From: CAZWHE01 sp964633825
GTDB lineage: Bacteria; Planctomycetota; B15-G4; CAYZWU01
Assembly (NCBI GenBank): GCA_964633825.1
Contig: CAZWHE010000036.1
Span: 1-27,950 of the forward strand
Reading direction: 5' to 3'
Length of the DNA stretch: 27,950 nt
Shown here: positions 1 through 8,365 of the stretch, piece after piece
How positions within the stretch are numbered: position 1 is the stretch's first letter
Layout of the letters: each line of letters opens with the position of its first letter
Notes under the pieces: generated by a model
Database searches by the model: none
The model's input: only the letters and a program-made list of their open reading frames with translations
What the model was told of the DNA's origin: nothing
Translations under genes and position numbers: made by a program

Positions 1-552
1 CGAGCGTTTGCGGCGGACGATGTTCCAGCCCACCTCCCCGGCGTAACCCCGGTAAGACGCATCGAGATCGATTTTGTTTTCCGGGGGGAAGGCGGTGTCG
101 TGGAGCGATCCTGTTCTGAAGCCGAAGGGCCCGGCAACGAGGACGGTCCGCGCAAGACACGAATAGGTGTCGATGGCCCGGGCCTCGTCGATGAGACCCT
201 TTTTGATGAGGAAAAGCTTTTTGTCTCCCAGGAGGTCGAAATGCAAAAACCCGTTTGTGATCTTCTTGTCGGCGAGAGAAAGAAAAAAGCGATCGAGCGG
301 TTCCTGGTCGATAACAAGGTCGTATATCTCGAGCAGCTTGTGATAGACAAGGCCCGCGGCTGTTGAGGAGATGTTCTTGTCCATCACCTCCATGAGGCGC
401 GCCGCCCAGGCGTCATAGTCGGCCGCGGCTTCGAGCTCGGAAAAATAGAGATCTTCGAGCACCTCGTCGATTTTTTCTGCGGTCCCGGGTGTTGCGGCCG
501 CCGAAACCGGGGTCAGAACAAGAAGGGCTTCTATCAGGATCAAAGGCAGCAT
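1..552 (-). CDS. Exported transglutaminase-like/TPR protein, N-terminal part (runs off window)
   Basis: The reading frame starts with ATG at 552-550 and stays open through position 1, so 184 residues are visible and the C-terminus lies outside. The start overlaps the stop of the upstream gene by one base (TAATG), which indicates translational coupling. The first residues, MLPLILIEALLVLTPVSAAA, look like a signal peptide, so the mature protein should be periplasmic or outer-membrane associated. Residues about 135-180 (LVAGPFG, then an Asp-rich stretch and GEVGWNIVRRK) match the layout of the upstream protein around its WLVIGPFDN motif at residues 152-160. I infer a tandem paralogue of that protein, probably also with TPR, DUF3857 and transglutaminase-like domains further on, but those domains are not visible here. 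The function is unknown. Confidence 0.8.
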   Translation of the reverse strand, partial: MLPLILIEALLVLTPVSAAATPGTAEKIDEVLEDLYFSELEAAADYDAWAARLMEVMDKNISSTAAGLVYHKLLEIYDLVIDQEPLDRFFLSLADKKITNGFLHFDLLGDKKLFLIKKGLIDEARAIDTYSCLARTVLVAGPFGFRTGSLHDTAFPPENKIDLDASYRGYAGEVGWNIVRRKRS

Positions 553-3500
553 TATTCTCTCCTATCTCTGATCTGGATCATCTTTTCCTCGGCCTTCTCG
601 ATTTCCCGGCAGAAATCGCGGAAAGCCGGATAATCTCCGGCGGGAACGCGGGGTGCGTTCAGCTTGAGAATCCTCTTCACGAGAATCCTTTTGTTTTCCA
701 GCGTGTAGGCGAGCCTGAAGGTCCCGTATCTGTTTTCGATCTCCACGTCGTCGGGGAGCTTGTCCGCTTCGAGTCCGGCGGGGAGGCTGTAGCTGATCGT
801 CTTGTCTATGCTGTCGAACGCTCCCATGAGGAGATCGGCGTTGCGCTTGTCCTGGGCGACCGTCCTGCCCAGCTCGGAGGGGAAGAAGACCGACTTGATC
901 TGGTAGTTGTCTCCGCTCTTGAGAAGCAGGCTCCTCACACGGACAATGAGGTCGTATCGAACCGGCGTATCGAGATCGTTGACGTCGGTGAAGCCGATCT
1001 CGTCGATGTCGACCTCTCCGAAAACCCGCCCGTAGATCGACTTGAACTCGCTTTCCCTTTTTCCTTCGTTGAGAAAACGCCGGCGCACCCGGGCCTCGAT
1101 GGTTCCCGTGTACTCGGCGTGAACGGCGATCCGGGCGCCGCCGTCGTTTTCCACGTCGACGCTGTAAGCGACGCGGATCGTGTTGGCGTCCGGCTCGGCA
1201 TAGGGAATCGTCATGATTTCGCAGCCCTCGCCGTTCACGACCACAACGGCTGCGCCCCTGTCTTCGTCGGGAAGAGCGTGCACGGGGTGGTACTGGGCCG
1301 TGCCGTCGAGGAACATTCCGGGTCCGCCGTCAACGGCGGGAACATAGGCGATGGCGTGGTTGAAATGGCCGACCAGGGGGAGGGAGAGGTCCTCTTTCGA
1401 CCGGAATCGTTCCAGCCTGATCATGACGGGATACGCTTCGATCCCGGCTTCGGCCAGGAGACTCCTGATGAGGATCGCCTTGTCCTTGCAGTCGCCGAAG
1501 CGGTTGTTGAAGATTGCCGAGGCGCGGTAGGGCTTGAACCCGTGAATGCCGAACTCCCACGTGTCGTTGTAGCGTATGTCTGAAACAACAAAGTTATACA
1601 GCGCCCGGATCCTGTCCATTTCGGTCGTGCACCCCGCCGTCAGCTCGGCCACCTTCTCCTTCATCTCGTCGCTCACGTCGCACTGCTTCTCCACGAGGCG
1701 CCACCACCAATGCGCCAGCTCTTCCCAGCTGCCGTATGTGGAAACCTCCACGCAGGGCGCAAACTCCCTCCGGCCCGGCATCCTGGGCTCTGTCTCCTTC
1801 TTGGGAATCTCCTTCACGGCCCACGTGAGAACCCTGTGCCCGTCTTTTTCGCTCTCTTCGGGCGAAACGTCGAGGTGTCGCGTGTTGAAGGCGAATTCCC
1901 TTTCTTTGGGGAGGATCAGGGTGAGGCGCGAGTCCTTCACCTTCTGGAGATCGCGGCCCAGGAAGAAGTGTTTCAGGCCGAAGTAGTTGCCGAAGAAAGA
2001 CTGTTTGAGGTCGTCGATTCGGTAGTCCACGTCGATCACGTCGCCGGCCTTGAGCGGCGGGAGATTCACGAAGGCGGGGAGATACCCCCCCCTGGCGTAC
2101 TCGCGATGGACCCTGTTGTCGATCCGGGCTTCCTCCACGGTCCCGTCGGGATGGATTACGCGCGCCGTCTTGATGCGCGCCCTCTGTTCGTCCATGGCGT
2201 ATGCCGTCGAGAAATAGTCGAACGTCTCGGTTCCCTTGTCGTTGAGGACGCGCACCACCTCGTGATGATAATGCGAGCTCGTTCCGTCGGGGTTGACCTT
2301 GTAGATGTCCTGCCGCAGGAGGTGTTCGCAGGGGCTGTTCTCGGGGTTTCGGCCGGGCGGGTGCGCGGCAATGAGCTCGACGGCGCGTATCTTGAAATCG
2401 TCCTCGAAGGGTTTTTCCGTCTCTTTCAGAAACTCCACGTGGCGGCGGAGCTTCTCGGCTTTCGGGTTGATGTCGAGCGCTCTTTCGTAGTGCTCGAGGG
2501 CGGCTTCCCTTCGTCCGGCCAGGTCGTGAGCCCTGCCCAGGATCCGGAGAACCCCGTCGTCATCGGGATTGACCCGGAGAGCGCTCTCGATCAGGACGAT
2601 CGCATCGTCATACTTTTCCTCTCCGAGATAAAGGTCCGCCGTGTCGAGAATTTCGTCCGTTTCATAAGGATCGAGGGCCCACGTCTCTCGGCCGAGCTTC
2701 TCCGCTCTTTCTGTATCCCCCCTTTCGAGAGCGAGGTCCATGAGGCTCTCCCGCGCTTTCGAGTTTGCGAAGTCGACGGCGAGAGCGCTTTGGTAGTAAC
2801 GCTCTGCGTCTTTGAACCTCATTTCGTTCTCGGCGATGAGCCCCAATTCGGCGAGCAGGTCGGGGTCGTCCAGGTTTTCGTCCGCCCGTCCCAGGGCGAG
2901 CACCCGGTTCCTGTACGGCGCCTTGAGACCCATGTAGTAAAGGATGTCACAGAGGTGAAGGGCCGCCTGGAGGAAGGCGGGATTGATTTTCAGCGCGGCC
3001 TCGGCGTGACGGCGCGCCTCCGCCGGGATCCAGAGCGAGTGGGTGTAATAGCGGGAGAGCCTGAGGTGGCATTCCGCGTTCGAGGGATCGATTTCGAGGG
3101 TTTTCTCGAGGGCCAGCCTTTTTGGGTTGTCGTCCTTCTCCGATTTCATTTCGTACCGGCGCGCGCGGGCCAGAGCGAGGAAAGCGTTGCCCGTCACATG
3201 GCGGGGGCTCTTTTCGAGAAAGGCTTCCAAATGGTGTTCGGCCCTGCCGGCGTCCTCGCCTTCGTATTCTCGAATGTAGTGCAGGAAACCGAGGTAGAAG
3301 TGGTGGCGGGCATTTCCGGCCGCAGCGCCGGACCGGAAAAGATCGAAGGCGCCCCGGCTCACGCTGACGGCCGGGATCTCGTCTTCGCTTCGATCCGGAG
3401 TGTAGCCTTCCGGGTCGGTCGTGACCGAAACGCCGCGGAGAATCGATCCGTCGGGTTCGGTGAGGCGCGCCGCGAAACCCCAGTTCCCGGTCTTGTCGCA

Positions 3501-4343
3501 AACCTTGAGAAGAAGAGCGTTCTTTCCCGGCTTGAGGCGCAGCCCGATGACGTCCTGGTCGAAAGAGAGGAGGCGCCGGGCATCGAGCTTGTGGATCTCA
3601 CGGCCGTTGAAAAAGACCTTGAAGGCCTCGTCGCTCCCGAGACGCAGTGCGATATCCTTTTCTCTGTTCGTTTCGAGGAAACAGAGGGCGTATGCCAAGC
3701 TCTGATTGCGCGGCTTGAAAAGAGCATCGAAGTCGATAAAGCCCGTGATCGGGGTGCAGGGATTCTTTCTCCAGGAGATGCTGCGGTCTTTTCCGTCATA
3801 TTCGGCCAGGAGATCCAGCTCCTTTTCCGGGCCGAGGGAGGCGTTGAATCCGCCGCCCCGTTCGTTGTCGAATGGGCCGATGACGAGCCAATCGGTGATG
3901 AAGCCGAGCCGGTCCCTCAAACGGGCCGCGTCTTCCAGGTCGCCCGTGTGCATGCGGCACCTGAGGAGCAGAAAATCGGCAAGCCCTTTGAGAACGGGAG
4001 CGTCGGTCGGGGCCTTTTCGAGCCGCTTGCCGATCTCGTTCCAGTCGGACGTGTTGCAGTCCAGGTTGTAGATCATTTCGGCATAGACCTCGCCCCGGGC
4101 GTGAAGCTCGTCCCGCAGGGGCGAATCGAATTCCGCTGATCGTGAAAAAACGATGTCAAGGCTATCCCCGAGGCGGGCGAGGGCGCCTCTGTAATCGCCC
4201 CGGCTTTTCAGGGTGAACGCCTCTTCTTCCGCGGCGTCGAGGAGTTTCAGTATATCCTCCGGCTGCTCCGATGAAGCGGCCGTGAAAGCGGTCAGGAAAG
4301 CGGCGAACAACAGCCGGGTGAACAAAAGTGCGGGACGCTTCAT
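552..4343 (-). CDS. Exported TPR, DUF3857 and transglutaminase-like protein
   Basis: This is a 1263-residue protein. I chose ATG at 4343 because it is preceded by GGAG and begins a clear signal peptide (MKRPALLFTRLLFAAFLTAF); a longer frame back to 4520 adds 59 residues without membrane or signal character. A beta-rich, sugar-binding-like segment lies at about 150-300 (WLVIGPFDN, FNGREI). TPR-like helical repeats follow at about 345-640, then a DUF3857-like region at about 665-845. The transglutaminase-like core has Cys952 in GDCKDK, His996 in FNHAIAY and Asp1013 in FLDG, which form the expected catalytic triad. A beta-rich C-terminal region completes the protein. The family is known as exported, multi-domain proteins of uncertain substrate; the intact triad suggests thiol amidase, protease or transglutaminase chemistry on peptides or proteins. 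The gene is followed directly by a paralogue. Confidence 0.92.
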   Translation of the reverse strand: MKRPALLFTRLLFAAFLTAFTAASSEQPEDILKLLDAAEEEAFTLKSRGDYRGALARLGDSLDIVFSRSAEFDSPLRDELHARGEVYAEMIYNLDCNTSDWNEIGKRLEKAPTDAPVLKGLADFLLLRCRMHTGDLEDAARLRDRLGFITDWLVIGPFDNERGGGFNASLGPEKELDLLAEYDGKDRSISWRKNPCTPITGFIDFDALFKPRNQSLAYALCFLETNREKDIALRLGSDEAFKVFFNGREIHKLDARRLLSFDQDVIGLRLKPGKNALLLKVCDKTGNWGFAARLTEPDGSILRGVSVTTDPEGYTPDRSEDEIPAVSVSRGAFDLFRSGAAAGNARHHFYLGFLHYIREYEGEDAGRAEHHLEAFLEKSPRHVTGNAFLALARARRYEMKSEKDDNPKRLALEKTLEIDPSNAECHLRLSRYYTHSLWIPAEARRHAEAALKINPAFLQAALHLCDILYYMGLKAPYRNRVLALGRADENLDDPDLLAELGLIAENEMRFKDAERYYQSALAVDFANSKARESLMDLALERGDTERAEKLGRETWALDPYETDEILDTADLYLGEEKYDDAIVLIESALRVNPDDDGVLRILGRAHDLAGRREAALEHYERALDINPKAEKLRRHVEFLKETEKPFEDDFKIRAVELIAAHPPGRNPENSPCEHLLRQDIYKVNPDGTSSHYHHEVVRVLNDKGTETFDYFSTAYAMDEQRARIKTARVIHPDGTVEEARIDNRVHREYARGGYLPAFVNLPPLKAGDVIDVDYRIDDLKQSFFGNYFGLKHFFLGRDLQKVKDSRLTLILPKEREFAFNTRHLDVSPEESEKDGHRVLTWAVKEIPKKETEPRMPGRREFAPCVEVSTYGSWEELAHWWWRLVEKQCDVSDEMKEKVAELTAGCTTEMDRIRALYNFVVSDIRYNDTWEFGIHGFKPYRASAIFNNRFGDCKDKAILIRSLLAEAGIEAYPVMIRLERFRSKEDLSLPLVGHFNHAIAYVPAVDGGPGMFLDGTAQYHPVHALPDEDRGAAVVVVNGEGCEIMTIPYAEPDANTIRVAYSVDVENDGGARIAVHAEYTGTIEARVRRRFLNEGKRESEFKSIYGRVFGEVDIDEIGFTDVNDLDTPVRYDLIVRVRSLLLKSGDNYQIKSVFFPSELGRTVAQDKRNADLLMGAFDSIDKTISYSLPAGLEADKLPDDVEIENRYGTFRLAYTLENKRILVKRILKLNAPRVPAGDYPAFRDFCREIEKAEEKMIQIRDRRE

Positions 4344-4583
4344 CCTATTCTCCAACCACGGTAATCGTTGTGAGGGTTGATCCGGCGCCGGGCACGGCTG
4401 CAACCGGGGTCCGCGCGGCGCGCACAATGATTTGTCGATCCTATATGAAATCGATTTTGCTGAACACCCGATGTCCGGTTTTTTGCTATATTTTTCCAGT
4501 CTTCGGCCCGGAGTCGGCATGGAATAGGGCGAAGAAAATCGGTCAAATGTCCGGGCGAGGTTCAGGACAGAAAGGGGGGCTGA
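4344..4583. other. Divergent intergenic region
   Basis: These 240 bases separate the start codons of two divergently transcribed genes, so promoters for both must lie here. An AT-rich core around 4430-4500 (containing CTATATTTTT on the plus strand and CATATAGGAT on the minus strand) is where they would be expected. I could not pair convincing -35 and -10 boxes in either direction. No open reading frame with a ribosome binding site was found. Confidence 0.4.
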
Positions 4584-5276
4584 ATGGGTTGTATCGAACA
4601 GGCTCTACAGCATCGAAGCAGAGCCGGAGTGCTTCTTCTTCTCTGTCTCGTCCCGGTTCTTTTGCCGGCGGGTTGCGGAACGGCGGGCTTTTCGGCGCGG
4701 CCCGGCCCGGTGCGGGCCGTATTTTCCGTCCAGGACGACAGGGATATCTTTGATGTGGGCGACCGCACTCCCCGGGACATTCATCCCCGCGAGAATCCCT
4801 TTCTGGGATACCTCAAGAAGCGCGGCCTCGATCTGCTCGACATGTTTTCCTTCCGCATCACCTTCGGTCCGGGGATCCGGGCCCATGCCAGGGTGACGAA
4901 ACCGCTCCAGATCGGCCTGGGCTACATGGGGCCGAACGAGAGCAAGACAATGGGCAGCACCTTTTCGGTATACAAGATCGGGTACCTGAAACGGGAAGGC
5001 GGACTCTGGGAAGAAGACACCGTCGAGCTCGGTATCGGCCCCTTTTACTATTACGACACCCGGGGGAGAAGGATCGGCGGCAACAAAACGGTCTTTAGCG
5101 AGGATGACAGGAGGCTCTGGGACGTGGGCGCCGCTCTTCACCTTCTGCTGGCGGGAGCGGAAGCCGAGGTCAGGATCGACGAGATTCTTGATTTCGTCAC
5201 CGGGTTCTTCGGCATCGATCTTCTCGACGACGACGAGGCGTACCGGGATCCCGATATCATTGAACCCGTAGAGTGA
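4584..5276 (+). CDS. Predicted lipoprotein of unknown function
   Basis: This is a 230-residue protein. The N-terminus has a basic region (HRSR), a hydrophobic stretch (AGVLLLLCLVPVLL) and a lipobox PAGC, so signal peptidase II cleavage and lipidation at Cys31 are expected. The start ATG follows AAGGGGGG by four bases, a strong ribosome binding site. The mature part has alternating short segments such as FSFRITFGPGIRAHARV, QIGLGYMG and VELGIGPFYYYD, which suggest beta strands; the C-terminal quarter is acidic (LLDDDEAYRDPD). I do not recognise the family. It is 22 bases upstream of the TMTC-like gene and probably co-transcribed with it, so an envelope role linked to that protein is possible but unproven. 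Confidence 0.85.
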   Translation: MGCIEQALQHRSRAGVLLLLCLVPVLLPAGCGTAGFSARPGPVRAVFSVQDDRDIFDVGDRTPRDIHPRENPFLGYLKKRGLDLLDMFSFRITFGPGIRAHARVTKPLQIGLGYMGPNESKTMGSTFSVYKIGYLKREGGLWEEDTVELGIGPFYYYDTRGRRIGGNKTVFSEDDRRLWDVGAALHLLLAGAEAEVRIDEILDFVTGFFGIDLLDDDEAYRDPDIIEPVE

Positions 5277-5298
5277 GGCTTGTGGGTGAGGGCGCGTC

Positions 5299-7005
5299 GT
5301 GCAGAGAGACGCTTTTTTTCTTCTGATTCTGGCTGTTCTGGCCGCGGCGGTCTTTGTCAACGGCCTGAACGGGGAGTTCATCTATGACGACCTCCATTAC
5401 ATCGTCAACAATCCCCAGGTTTCGGGCGATGCGTCGATTTTCGGCAGCTGCACCCCCTCCGACCGTCCATATCTCGGCCTGTACAGGCCGATCACCGTAC
5501 TGACCTACCGCCTGAACAGGATCGCGTCCGGGCTGAGCCCGGCGGCGTTTCACGGGACCAACATCTTTCTTCACGTGCTCGCCACCCTTTCTCTCTACCT
5601 GCTGGTCAGGACCCTGTCCGGAAACCGGGAAGCCGCATTGACGGGCGGCCTCTTTTTCGCGGTGCATCCCGTTCATGCCGAGGCTGTTTCCTGGATCGTG
5701 GGGCGGGCCGAAATCCTGTCGGCTCTTTTCTGTATCCTCACCGCTCTCTTTCATTACCGGAGCCGAAGGAGGAAATGGTTCGCTCTCCCGGCGGCTCTTT
5801 CTTTCGTCCTGGCGATTCTGTCCAAGGAGAACGCCTTTGTTTTTCCCGCCGTTCTTTTAGTCATGGATTGGTTTTTCAGGGAGAAGGGCGGGCAGAGAAT
5901 CCCATACTTTCTATACCTCTTCTATTTTTCGGCCCTGGCGGCCGCGGCCCTTGTCCGGATCAGCGTGACGGGGAGCTTCGGGCCTCCCGTCGAATCCGCT
6001 CCTTTCCGCGACACAACCTTGATCGAACGGATTCCGGTTGCCCTCTCGGTCCTGGCGGAATCGCTCCGTCTCGTTGTCGCTCCGTCGGATATGAGGATCT
6101 TCTACCATGCATCGGAAATGAGGGGAGTCACCCTGTTCAGAATCGTTCTGCTCCTCCTCTTTGCAGGGCTGCTTGTCTGGCAGTACAAGCGGCGCGGCGC
6201 CGGTTTCTTCTGGCTGGCCTGGGTTCCGCTGAGTCTCGTGACGGTTTTGAACCTTCTCCCCATCGGAGCGGCTTTCGCAGAGCGCTTTGTCTATCTTCCT
6301 TCGGCCGGGATCTGTGCCGCCGCCGGGCTTGGCCTGACGGGACTTGCCGGAAGTGAAACAGCCTCGGTCGGCGGGCGGATCAGAATCTGGGTTCCGCTGA
6401 TTCTTGTTCCCGTTCTCGCAGTCGCGACCCTCTGCAGAAACCCGGCTTATCATGACGCCGTCTCGCTCTGGGAAGACGCCGTCATAAAAGCCGATTTCCC
6501 TTATACGCACTACAACCTTGGGGAGAGTTATTACGAGGAAGGGATTCTGGACTATCAGAGTCCGAACAGGCCGGGTGCGCCTCAGGCTTTGAAACGATCT
6601 CTCGAGATCGATCCGGACCACCCCTATGCTTTCGCCGCCCATTTCACATTAGGGAAATATTACCTGCTCCACAGACGGGACTATAAAAAAGCGGCGCGCC
6701 ATTTCCACGAGGCTGTTCGCGATCCCGATTTGGTCCATGCTTACCCCAAGCTCGCTGATGCCTGGATCGCCCTGGTGAGGATATCACTCGATTCGAATGG
6801 GAGCATCGTCGGATTCGATGAGGCTTTCAAATATCTGGAGATTCTCCGTATAATCGGGACTGATCCGCAGGAGATCATGATCCTGCAGAACACGCTCGAA
6901 GGTCTTGCCGGGGAGGGGGATGCACCGAAACCGCCGGCCGGGCCGAAATCGCCGGCCGGGCCGAAATCGCCGGCCGGGCCGAAATCGCCGGCCGGGCCGA
7001 AGTAA
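5299..7005 (+). CDS. TMTC-like polytopic membrane protein with TPR and repetitive C-terminal tail
   Basis: This is a 568-residue protein with a GTG start; GTGAGGG lies nine bases upstream as ribosome binding site. It opens with a membrane segment and the first-loop motif FIYDD, an acidic pair in the position typical of GT-C glycosyltransferases. A region with HPVHAEAVSWIVGRAEIL is characteristic of the TMTC/DUF1736 group, whose animal members are protein O-mannosyltransferases. Many hydrophobic segments follow to about residue 375. The part from about 395 to 480 has TPR-like repeats (HYNLGESYYEEG, ALKRSLEIDPDHPYAF, KAARHFHEAVRDPD). The last 25 residues are a low-complexity PAGPKS repeat. Family knowledge suggests a lipid-linked sugar transferase acting outside the cytoplasmic membrane; the substrate is unknown. 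It follows the lipoprotein gene closely. Confidence 0.85.
   Translation: MQRDAFFLLILAVLAAAVFVNGLNGEFIYDDLHYIVNNPQVSGDASIFGSCTPSDRPYLGLYRPITVLTYRLNRIASGLSPAAFHGTNIFLHVLATLSLYLLVRTLSGNREAALTGGLFFAVHPVHAEAVSWIVGRAEILSALFCILTALFHYRSRRRKWFALPAALSFVLAILSKENAFVFPAVLLVMDWFFREKGGQRIPYFLYLFYFSALAAAALVRISVTGSFGPPVESAPFRDTTLIERIPVALSVLAESLRLVVAPSDMRIFYHASEMRGVTLFRIVLLLLFAGLLVWQYKRRGAGFFWLAWVPLSLVTVLNLLPIGAAFAERFVYLPSAGICAAAGLGLTGLAGSETASVGGRIRIWVPLILVPVLAVATLCRNPAYHDAVSLWEDAVIKADFPYTHYNLGESYYEEGILDYQSPNRPGAPQALKRSLEIDPDHPYAFAAHFTLGKYYLLHRRDYKKAARHFHEAVRDPDLVHAYPKLADAWIALVRISLDSNGSIVGFDEAFKYLEILRIIGTDPQEIMILQNTLEGLAGEGDAPKPPAGPKSPAGPKSPAGPKSPAGPK
6925..7002 (+). repeat. 18-bp in-frame tandem repeat encoding (PKSPAG)n
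   Basis: The unit CCGAAATCGCCGGCCGGG occurs at 6943, 6961 and 6979. A first copy with one mismatch is at 6925 and a partial copy (CCGAAG) runs into the stop codon. The unit length is a multiple of three, so copy-number change keeps the frame. The three central copies are identical, which suggests recent expansion. Confidence 0.95.
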
Positions 7006-7080
7006 TGGGATCAAGAAGCCGATGTATTTTTGTCGATATGTTGTAAGGACGGGAAATAAAATCGCCGGAGAAGCTCTAAA

Positions 7081-7584
7081 GTGCTCTCGAAATATATCAG
7101 TAAGATTCTGAGAATCGATACGATTCTTGGGAAATTGAGGTTCACCGCCGGCCGGAGTGCTTCCTACTCCGGTCCGGAGCGGAGAAAAAAACCGACCCCG
7201 GCGATAAGCACTTATTCATTTTTGGGGGGACGCCGGCACAGAGTGGCCGCGGCTGCCGACGGCAAGAGCCGTTTTGTCGATATTTACAGCAGCCGGTTGG
7301 CTTTCATGCTGCTCGCCTTCTTCTTTTTTACTGTCGTGGATTCCGTGTCAACACTTGTCTATCTGGACAAGGGCGGGCGCGAAATCAACCCCATTGCCCG
7401 TTGGATGATCGAGCAGGGGGATGATTTCTTTATCTTGACCAAGGGAGTTGTTTCGGGGGTTTGTATTCTTTTTGTGATGGTTCATAAAAATTTCAAGTAT
7501 TCGCGAGTTGCGATTATTTTCGGATTCCTTTTTTATCTAGCACTTACTGTGTATCATATCATATTGCAATTAAAAGCCTTATAA
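7081..7584 (+). CDS. DUF5658-like small membrane protein
   Basis: This is a 167-residue protein with a GTG start preceded by GGAG nine bases upstream. The N-terminal 70 residues are basic and soluble, with a GPERRKKPTPAISTYSFLGGRR motif spanning about residues 31-52, a pattern I associate with the DUF5658 group. Three hydrophobic segments follow at about 74-93, 118-138 and 143-163. Between the first two sits DKGGREINPIARWMIEQG; the INPIARWM core is also typical of DUF5658. Function is unknown in the family as far as I know. The gene is 75 bases after the TMTC-like gene on the same strand. Confidence 0.8.
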   Translation: MLSKYISKILRIDTILGKLRFTAGRSASYSGPERRKKPTPAISTYSFLGGRRHRVAAAADGKSRFVDIYSSRLAFMLLAFFFFTVVDSVSTLVYLDKGGREINPIARWMIEQGDDFFILTKGVVSGVCILFVMVHKNFKYSRVAIIFGFLFYLALTVYHIILQLKAL

Positions 7585-7641
7585 CTCATGCTGATGATCG
7601 GGTCATTTGTGGTTTCTAAAAAAGATTTACTTTACTATATT

Positions 7642-7661
7642 TAACCTTAACGTTAAAGTTA
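7642..7661. promoter_or_regulatory. 20-bp palindrome, candidate MerR-type operator
   Basis: TAACCTTAACGTTAAAGTTA is an inverted repeat with only one mismatched pair (7646 with 7657) and a perfect ten-base core. It lies in the 202-base gap upstream of a MerR-family gene. MerR regulators bind dyads of about this size placed between -35 and -10, often in their own promoter. A weak TACTGT lies at its right edge and two TACAAT boxes at 7688 and 7698, but no good -35 was found. The assignment rests on position and symmetry. Confidence 0.4.
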
Positions 7662-7711
7662 CTGTTACGTGATGATTAGAAATGTGATACAATGTGGTAC
7701 AATCGTACAAG

Positions 7712-7754
7712 ATTGGGTCCGACCCCTTGGCCTTAACGAACAAGACGGACCAAT
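7712..7754. repeat. Hairpin-forming sequence with GGGTCCGACCC palindrome
   Basis: ATTGGGTCCG at 7712 pairs with CGGACCAAT at 7746, with one bulged G and a loop of about 24 bases. The left arm also contains the 11-base palindrome GGGTCCGACCC (7715-7725). It could be a leader structure for the MerR/sigma transcript or a decayed REP-like sequence. It is the other notable structure in the 7585-7831 gap. Confidence 0.3.
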
Positions 7755-7831
7755 GATCTTTTAAGAACAGCCGGGATGGAATTGTTGTGACTAGAAACAG
7801 TCGTTCAGGGTTGAGTTTCACCGAGAACAGG

Positions 7832-8365
7832 ATGGATGATAGAGGGTTGATGAAAATCGGCCAACTGGCGCACCTCTTCGGACTCACACCGAGAACGATC
7901 CGTTACTATGAATCTCTTGGATTGATCAAGCCGGTCCAGCGGAGCGAGGGAGGATTCAGGCTTTACAGCCGGGATCAGGCGGCGCTGCTTTTGGCGATCT
8001 TGTCGTTCAAGGAGCTGGGGCTATCCCTTGACGAGATCCAGAAATTCAAGAGAAGCACGGGTAAGCGGAAAAGGGCTTCCACTCTCTTCAGGGAAGTTGT
8101 CGAAGAGCTGAATCGTTGCGATAATGAAATTGCGGAAAGAATAAAGAGTCTCGCTCGAGTGCGCGGTGAGATTGCCAAAGCCAGAGAACTTATCGTCAAT
8201 TGTCCGGGCTGTGAGGATAAGTCGTTCGATCACGAATGTATCGAGTGCTGGGAAGAGCAGGGCGGGATACCTGATCTTCTCAATATCTTCGGTCAGATAT
8301 CCGGGACTCGGGGGAAAAGTCCCTCAAGGAGAGAGGAAAGGGTTCGAAAAAATGGAACCCCGTGA
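7832..8365 (+). CDS. MerR-family transcriptional regulator with C-terminal CxxC pair
   Basis: With the ATG at 7832 the protein has 177 residues. Other in-frame starts are GTG 7787 and ATG 7850 and none has a decisive ribosome binding site. Residues 7-75 are a MerR DNA-binding domain: MKIGQLAHLFGLTPRTIRYYESLGLI is the helix-turn-helix region, followed by the wing with RLYSRDQ. A coiled-coil dimerisation helix spans about 85-122. It leads to CPGC and CIEC (Cys124, 127, 136, 139; spacing CxxC-x8-CxxC), a plausible zinc or other metal or redox site. The spacing differs from the SoxR iron-sulfur motif CxxCxxCx5C. The last 14 bases overlap the sigma-factor gene, so the two are translationally coupled. 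The signal sensed is unknown. Confidence 0.85.
   Translation: MDDRGLMKIGQLAHLFGLTPRTIRYYESLGLIKPVQRSEGGFRLYSRDQAALLLAILSFKELGLSLDEIQKFKRSTGKRKRASTLFREVVEELNRCDNEIAERIKSLARVRGEIAKARELIVNCPGCEDKSFDHECIECWEEQGGIPDLLNIFGQISGTRGKSPSRREERVRKNGTP

Noticed and set aside
1710..4139. Long plus-strand open frame of 809 codons opposite the transglutaminase-like gene
   Set aside because: It is antisense to a gene with signal peptide, TPR and catalytic triad. The translation has no recognisable domain; it exists because GC-rich codon bias removes stops.
6925..7002. CRISPR array
   Set aside because: The repeats are directly joined, without spacers, and encode a peptide tail in frame.
7712..7754. Third member of the palindromic repeat elements
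   Set aside because: It has only one short, bulged stem and no terminal arms like the two large elements, so I list it only as a hairpin.
8201..8251. SoxR-type [2Fe-2S] regulator
   Set aside because: The cysteine spacing is CxxC-x8-CxxC, whereas SoxR has CxxCxxCx5C.
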